8,587 nt of DNA, from positions 1 to 8,587 of the forward strand of contig DAXETY010000160.1 of assembly GCA_051155755.1 (NCBI GenBank), in the 5' to 3' direction. The notes under the pieces were generated by a model. The model was not told where the DNA came from. It worked only from the letters and a program-made list of their open reading frames with translations, and did not search any database. Made by a program: the position numbers and the translations under genes. Position 1 is the first letter of the stretch, and each line of letters starts with the position of its first letter. Source of the DNA: DAXETY01 sp051155755. Its GTDB lineage: Bacteria; Desulfobacterota; Desulfobacteria; Desulfobacterales; SG8-13. This document shows positions 5,883 to 8,587 of the stretch, one piece after another.

Positions 5883-7481
5883 TCATCCTTCGTCAACCCC
5901 GCTGCTGGATTTATACCGTCTTATCCGCAGGAAAGCCAACATATTTTTGAATTCCCCGCCGTGAAGCCAACGTGCAACCAGGCTGTAAATCAACACACCA
6001 AATCCGATCACGGCGATCAGCTCGATCGGTCCGCCGCCGGGTATGAGCGGGTTGCCGGACCGCATGGGCCCGGAAGTCAGCCAGACACCGAAGGCCATTA
6101 TGGCAGTGCCGAGCATGGTTTTGCAAGTCGAAGCCAGGATCTGTTTTCCGCCCAGCAATCCCAGCCGTCTTCGCAGAGATATCAGCAGTATGGCCAGATT
6201 CAGAATTGCCGCCAGAGACAGGGCCAGGGCCAATCCGGCATGATCCATGGGCTGCATCAACACCAGGCCCAACATCAGGTTCGCCAGCATGGACAGCGCT
6301 GCGCAACGAACCGGTGTCACAGCGTCCTGCAGCGCGTAGAAAACCGAGGCCACAATGCGAAGGGAGGCAAACGCCCACAAGCCTGCGGCGTAATACAGCA
6401 GTGCCAGCGCGGTCATTTGGGTTGCGGCGGCATCGAAGGCGCCGCGTTGAAAAAGCAAGGCTACGATCGGCTCTCTGAGCACGATTAATCCGGCCATGGA
6501 CGGCAAGGTGACGAAAAAAACGGTGTTTAAAGCAAAAACAAAGGTCTTTTTCAGGCCGGTAAAATCAGCCGAAGCCGCCTGGCGGGCGAAACTCGGCAGT
6601 ACGGCGATCGCTGCGGATATGCCGAAAAGCCCAAGCGGAAACTGCACCAGCCGATCGGCGTAGTACAGATAGGAAACACTGCCGCCTTCCAGAAAGGAGG
6701 CCAGCAGGTTTCCGACCAGACTGTTGATCTGCACCACAGCCGCCCCGGCGGTGGCCGGAACAAACAGTGAGCCGACCCGACGCATGCCCGGGTGGACCCA
6801 GGAAGCATCCCGCAGGAATCGAAACCCTTTTCGAATCAGAACCGGCACCTGCAGCAGCAGCTGCAGCAGCCCCCCGATCAGAACGCCGAAGGCCAGTGCG
6901 TACACGCGCACCTTCGGCTCTGCGGACATATGGCCGGCGACGAGCATGGCCCCGATCATGGACAGGTTCAACAAAACCGGAGCCAGGGCCGGGGCGGCAA
7001 AATGACCGAGCACATTCAAAACGGCCATACACAATGCCAGCATCCCGACAAAGAACACGTATGGAAACATCCATCGCGTCAGAGAGACGGTCAAACCGAA
7101 CTTTTCCGGAGAATCCAGAAATCCATAGGCCACCATGCGGGTAATCCAGGGTGCGATCAAAACCCCGAGAATTACCGAGACAACCAGAATCAGGGCCAGA
7201 ATGCGAATGGCCGAACGCGCCAGACGAAACGCCTCCTCCCGACCCTGCCGGGTGAGGTATTCGGAGATCACCGGCACAAAAGCGATGCCGAGAGAGCCTT
7301 CGCCAAAAAGCCGGCGCATCATGTTGGGAATTCGAAACGCTGCAATGAAGGCGTCGGCGAACAGACCGGTGCCGAAGTAACCGGCAATGAGCACGTCGCG
7401 AACATAGCCTAAAACCCGGCTGATAAAGGTGGCCGCACCGACGGTGCCCGCAGCCCGGGTGAGGCGTGAGAATTCAGACAT
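5883..7481 (-). CDS. murJ: MurJ, lipid II flippase (MviN family)
   Basis: A 532-aa polytopic membrane protein of the MOP superfamily, of usual length with about 14 hydrophobic segments. MurJ moves lipid-linked peptidoglycan precursor to the outer leaflet of the inner membrane. Visible family motifs: SRVLGYVRD (21-29), DAFIAAFRIPNMMRRLFGEG (43-62), AFVPVISEY (67-75), APVLLNLSMIG (167-177) and YYADRLVQFPLG (273-284). The arginines corresponding to E. coli R18, R24, R52 and R270 appear as R22, R28, R56/57 and R277. The N-terminus begins naturally at MSEFSRLTRA, though only a weak GAG-type SD precedes it. It is divergent from rpsT and leads the minus-strand group murJ-ftsB-TPR-ferritin-like. A GCA-rich run near 6848-6872 encodes LLQLLLQ and is ordinary coding sequence. 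Confidence 0.96.
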   Translation of the reverse strand: MSEFSRLTRAAGTVGAATFISRVLGYVRDVLIAGYFGTGLFADAFIAAFRIPNMMRRLFGEGSLGIAFVPVISEYLTRQGREEAFRLARSAIRILALILVVSVILGVLIAPWITRMVAYGFLDSPEKFGLTVSLTRWMFPYVFFVGMLALCMAVLNVLGHFAAPALAPVLLNLSMIGAMLVAGHMSAEPKVRVYALAFGVLIGGLLQLLLQVPVLIRKGFRFLRDASWVHPGMRRVGSLFVPATAGAAVVQINSLVGNLLASFLEGGSVSYLYYADRLVQFPLGLFGISAAIAVLPSFARQAASADFTGLKKTFVFALNTVFFVTLPSMAGLIVLREPIVALLFQRGAFDAAATQMTALALLYYAAGLWAFASLRIVASVFYALQDAVTPVRCAALSMLANLMLGLVLMQPMDHAGLALALSLAAILNLAILLISLRRRLGLLGGKQILASTCKTMLGTAIMAFGVWLTSGPMRSGNPLIPGGGPIELIAVIGFGVLIYSLVARWLHGGEFKNMLAFLRIRRYKSSSGVDEG

Positions 7482-7597
7482 GGACGCTCGATTTCGTGTA
7501 AAAAATCTTGACAGCCAATTCGAATTTATTTATTTAAATGATTTTTCAAAACGGATCGATAAATTTGGTCCATTCGCAAAAAAAGGAGTGCAACCCG
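7482..7597. promoter_or_regulatory. rpsT: AT-rich divergent promoter region between murJ and rpsT
   Basis: The only strongly AT-rich intergenic stretch between two divergent genes. On plus, a perfect TTGACA lies at 7508-7513; with a 17-bp spacer the next hexamer is TATTTA (7531-7536, weak), while TTTAAA at 7533-7538 fits better but with 19 bp. On minus, TTGAAA (7549-7544) with TAAATT (7528-7523) is a weak candidate for murJ. The rpsT SD AAAGGAG is at 7582-7588. The -35 is solid; the -10 and the murJ promoter are tentative. Confidence 0.55.
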
Positions 7598-7861
7598 TTG
7601 GCAAATCACAAATCAGCCCTGAAACGTGCCCGCCAGAATGAAGTGCGGCGCCTGCGCAATAAAGCCGTAAAGACCCGCATAAAGAATGTGGTGAAAGAGG
7701 TCCGCACCGCAGCCGCCGGCCAGAGCGAAAGCGATCCGGCAGCAGAGTTGAAAATTGCCCAGTCGGCCATCGACAAGGCCGCCAAAAAAGGCGTCATTCA
7801 TGCGCGCACGGCTGCACGCAAGGTCTCCCGCCTGGCCAAAAAGGTCAACGCCGCCGGCTAG
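7598..7861 (+). CDS. rpsT: 30S ribosomal protein S20, TTG start
   Basis: An 87-aa, very basic protein matching S20 over its full length: MANHKSALKRARQNEVRRLR at the start, NKAVKTRIKNVVKEV in the first helix, and AKKGVIHARTAARKVSRLAK near the end. S20 binds 16S rRNA early in 30S assembly. The conserved ANHKSALKR begins directly after TTG 7598-7600, and AAAGGAG (7582-7588) sits 9 nt upstream, so TTG is the start; the in-frame ATG at 7538 would add 20 non-family residues and precede the SD. E. coli rpsT also starts with UUG, and there the weak codon is part of autogenous control (established, from memory). The stop TAG overlaps the stop of convergent lptE. Confidence 0.97.
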   Translation: MANHKSALKRARQNEVRRLRNKAVKTRIKNVVKEVRTAAAGQSESDPAAELKIAQSAIDKAAKKGVIHARTAARKVSRLAKKVNAAG

Positions 7862-8445
7862 AAATCAACGGTGAGTCGATTGAAAAGCTCTTCGGCGACA
7901 CGCTGGGCAGCTTCGTTCAGCGCCCGCCGCGCGCCGGGGTCGATGGTGCCGCCACCATCGGCAACCTGAAACGTGGCCGTTCCGGAAACATCTTCCGCCC
8001 GCCAGAGCAACCGTCCATCCGGACTTTCCAAATGCGCACTGACCCGGATGACCACCCGGCGTTCGCTGCTGACGGTTTCCGTACGGCGTGCAACAGTGAA
8101 AATCCGGACGGATTGAATGCGACCCTTCATGACAGCGTCGGCCTGGGCCGCTTTGCCGGCCAGCGCGTTTTGCCTGCCCCGGGTTGTGAACTGGTTGGCC
8201 AACTGCTGGGTCACCAGGTTTTCGACACCGACTTCGGACGTGCGATTTTCAAACAGGGTCAGAAAAATGCGCTCGGCGTCGTCCGGAAATTGCCCGCCGC
8301 CCACAAATCCATAGCCGCATCCGGACAGCAACAGGACGAAGCAAAGACAGGCAACGGGTACAGGCCGCAAACCGAAATTACCGCAAATACCCGAAGCTAA
8401 GCCGGTCCGTTGTCCGTTGTCCGTTGTCCGTGGATCATCCATCAT
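7858..8445 (-). CDS. lptE: LptE-like LPS assembly lipoprotein
   Basis: A probable LptE, the outer-membrane lipoprotein that plugs the LptD barrel and helps insert LPS. The lipobox LLLSGC ends at Cys43, followed by GYGF. The mature part has the LptE-like order: IFLTLFENRTSEVGVENLVT (60-79), QLANQF, VMKGRIQSVRI (105-115), RRVVIRVSAHLESPDGRLLW (129-148), and a C-terminal helix RALNEAAQRVAEELFNRL. The start is uncertain. ATG 8445 has AGGGG 9 nt upstream but gives an unusually long 30-residue n-region, part of which (residues 5-13) is read from a heptamer tandem repeat. TTG 8370 (LRPVPVACLCFVLLLSGC) would give a textbook 18-residue lipoprotein signal but has no clear SD. The convergent rpsT stop overlaps its TAG. 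leuS and holA, common neighbours in other bacteria, are not within view. Confidence 0.82.
   Translation of the reverse strand: MMDDPRTTDNGQRTGLASGICGNFGLRPVPVACLCFVLLLSGCGYGFVGGGQFPDDAERIFLTLFENRTSEVGVENLVTQQLANQFTTRGRQNALAGKAAQADAVMKGRIQSVRIFTVARRTETVSSERRVVIRVSAHLESPDGRLLWRAEDVSGTATFQVADGGGTIDPGARRALNEAAQRVAEELFNRLTVDF
8406..8433 (+). repeat. Heptamer tandem repeat TCCGTTG (3 perfect + 1 variant unit)
   Basis: Units start at 8406, 8413 and 8420 (TCCGTTG) and 8427 (TCCGTGG). On minus it lies inside the longer predicted lptE N-terminus and is read as PRTTDNGQRT, in frame without a stop. A degenerate relative recurs at 8485-8510. It resembles the short tandemly repeated repetitive sequences known from intergenic regions of cyanobacteria in unit length; any shared mechanism is unknown. 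Confidence 0.9.
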
Positions 8446-8458
8446 TGCTTGCAGCCCC

Positions 8459-8473
8459 TAACGCATCGCGTTA
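8459..8473. promoter_or_regulatory. Perfect dyad TAACGC-ATC-GCGTTA upstream of lptE
   Basis: Six-base perfect inverted arms around a 3-nt centre, each side of the dyad joined to a CCCC-type run on the plus strand. It ends 14 bases upstream of ATG 8445 and its edge touches the AGGGG SD-like stretch. It could be an operator or a small hairpin influencing lptE initiation; there is no T-tract for a terminator. Confidence 0.4.
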
Positions 8474-8484
8474 ACCCCGGCTTG

Positions 8485-8510
8485 GTTGTCAGTTGTTCGT
8501 CGTCCGTTGT
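8485..8510 (+). repeat. Degenerate heptamer repeat of the GTTGTCC family
   Basis: Consecutive 7-mers GTTGTCA, GTTGTTC, GTCGTCC and a partial GTTGT follow the same phase. They are variants of the perfect heptamer array at 8406-8433, separated by 51 bp containing the dyad at 8459-8473. Confidence 0.7.
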
Positions 8511-8532
8511 AAAAGGCCTCGCTAACCAACGT

Positions 8533-8553
8533 GCAACCCGCAACCCGCAACCC
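8533..8553 (+). repeat. Heptamer tandem repeat GCAACCC (3 perfect units)
   Basis: Units occupy 8533-8539, 8540-8546 and 8547-8553. A distinct heptamer, unlike TCCGTTG, lies directly between that family and the nonamer array at the window end. No gene covers it within the window. Confidence 0.9.
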
Positions 8554-8557
8554 GAAC

Positions 8558-8587
8558 AACCAATCGAACCAATCAAACCAATGGAAC
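8558..8587 (+). repeat. Nonamer tandem repeat AACCAATNN, running to the window end
   Basis: Units AACCAATCG (8558), AACCAATCA (8567) and AACCAATGG (8576) are followed by AAC at the last three bases, so the array may continue beyond the window. The related reverse-complement string CGATTGGTTCATTGG occurs at 4615-4629 between lptA and the ferritin-like gene, suggesting a dispersed family. Confidence 0.8.

Noticed and set aside
5406..6488. 360-codon open frame on plus antisense to murJ and ftsB
   Set aside because: Composition (Gln/His/Arg/Ser-rich) is typical of an antisense shadow, and murJ and ftsB on minus match their families.
6848..6872. CAG/GCA trinucleotide run in murJ
   Set aside because: It encodes LLQLLLQ in a membrane protein, is interrupted, and fits ordinary Leu/Gln codon use.
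8459..8473. The lptE-upstream dyad as a terminator for an upstream gene
   Set aside because: No T-tract follows on either strand and no upstream gene is visible in the window.

Overview
The window looks like a chromosomal fragment of a Gram-negative, probably anaerobic bacterium. Evidence for an outer membrane is an LptA-like periplasmic protein and an LptE-like lipoprotein of the LPS export machinery. A ferritin-like diiron protein of the rubrerythrin family suggests an anaerobic or microaerobic lifestyle. The DnaJ-like and dikinase-like proteins and the gene mix remind me of Desulfobacterota (Desulfobacterales); that placement is recall and inference, not a computed result. GC content is moderate and codon use looks even throughout. 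No transposase, phage gene, tRNA or CRISPR array was seen.

Layout. (1) 1-200: no complete gene. The first 39 bases are an exact copy of codons 254-266 of the dikinase-like gene 1.6 kb downstream; an AT-rich direct repeat follows. (2) 201-3470, plus strand: a short J-domain protein with a reduced one-site zinc finger, then a large protein with the ATP-grasp and phosphohistidine domains of PEP synthase, but with an unrecognised C-terminal domain where the PEP/pyruvate barrel would be. (3) 3534-4572, plus strand: a small exported protein of unknown function overlapping an lptA-like gene. (4) 4636-7481, minus strand, transcribed murJ, ftsB, TPR-like gene, ferritin-like gene: lipid II flippase, divisome protein, small helical protein and diiron protein. 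(5) 7482-7597: AT-rich divergent promoter region. (6) rpsT (ribosomal protein S20, TTG start) on plus meets lptE on minus, with the two stop codons sharing one CTAG. (7) 8406-8587: several short tandem repeats (7-bp and 9-bp units) that run to the window end, one of them read through in the N-terminus of the predicted LptE.

How the genes fit together. Five genes concern the envelope or division (lptA, lptE, murJ, ftsB, and probably the small exported protein by position). rpsT is housekeeping. The J-protein/dikinase pair is the least explained part. The dikinase-like protein, with intact phosphotransfer machinery and an unknown acceptor domain, is the best candidate for undescribed biochemistry. 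Both window ends lie in repeated sequence, which fits assembly break points, so structure at the extreme ends should be treated with care.
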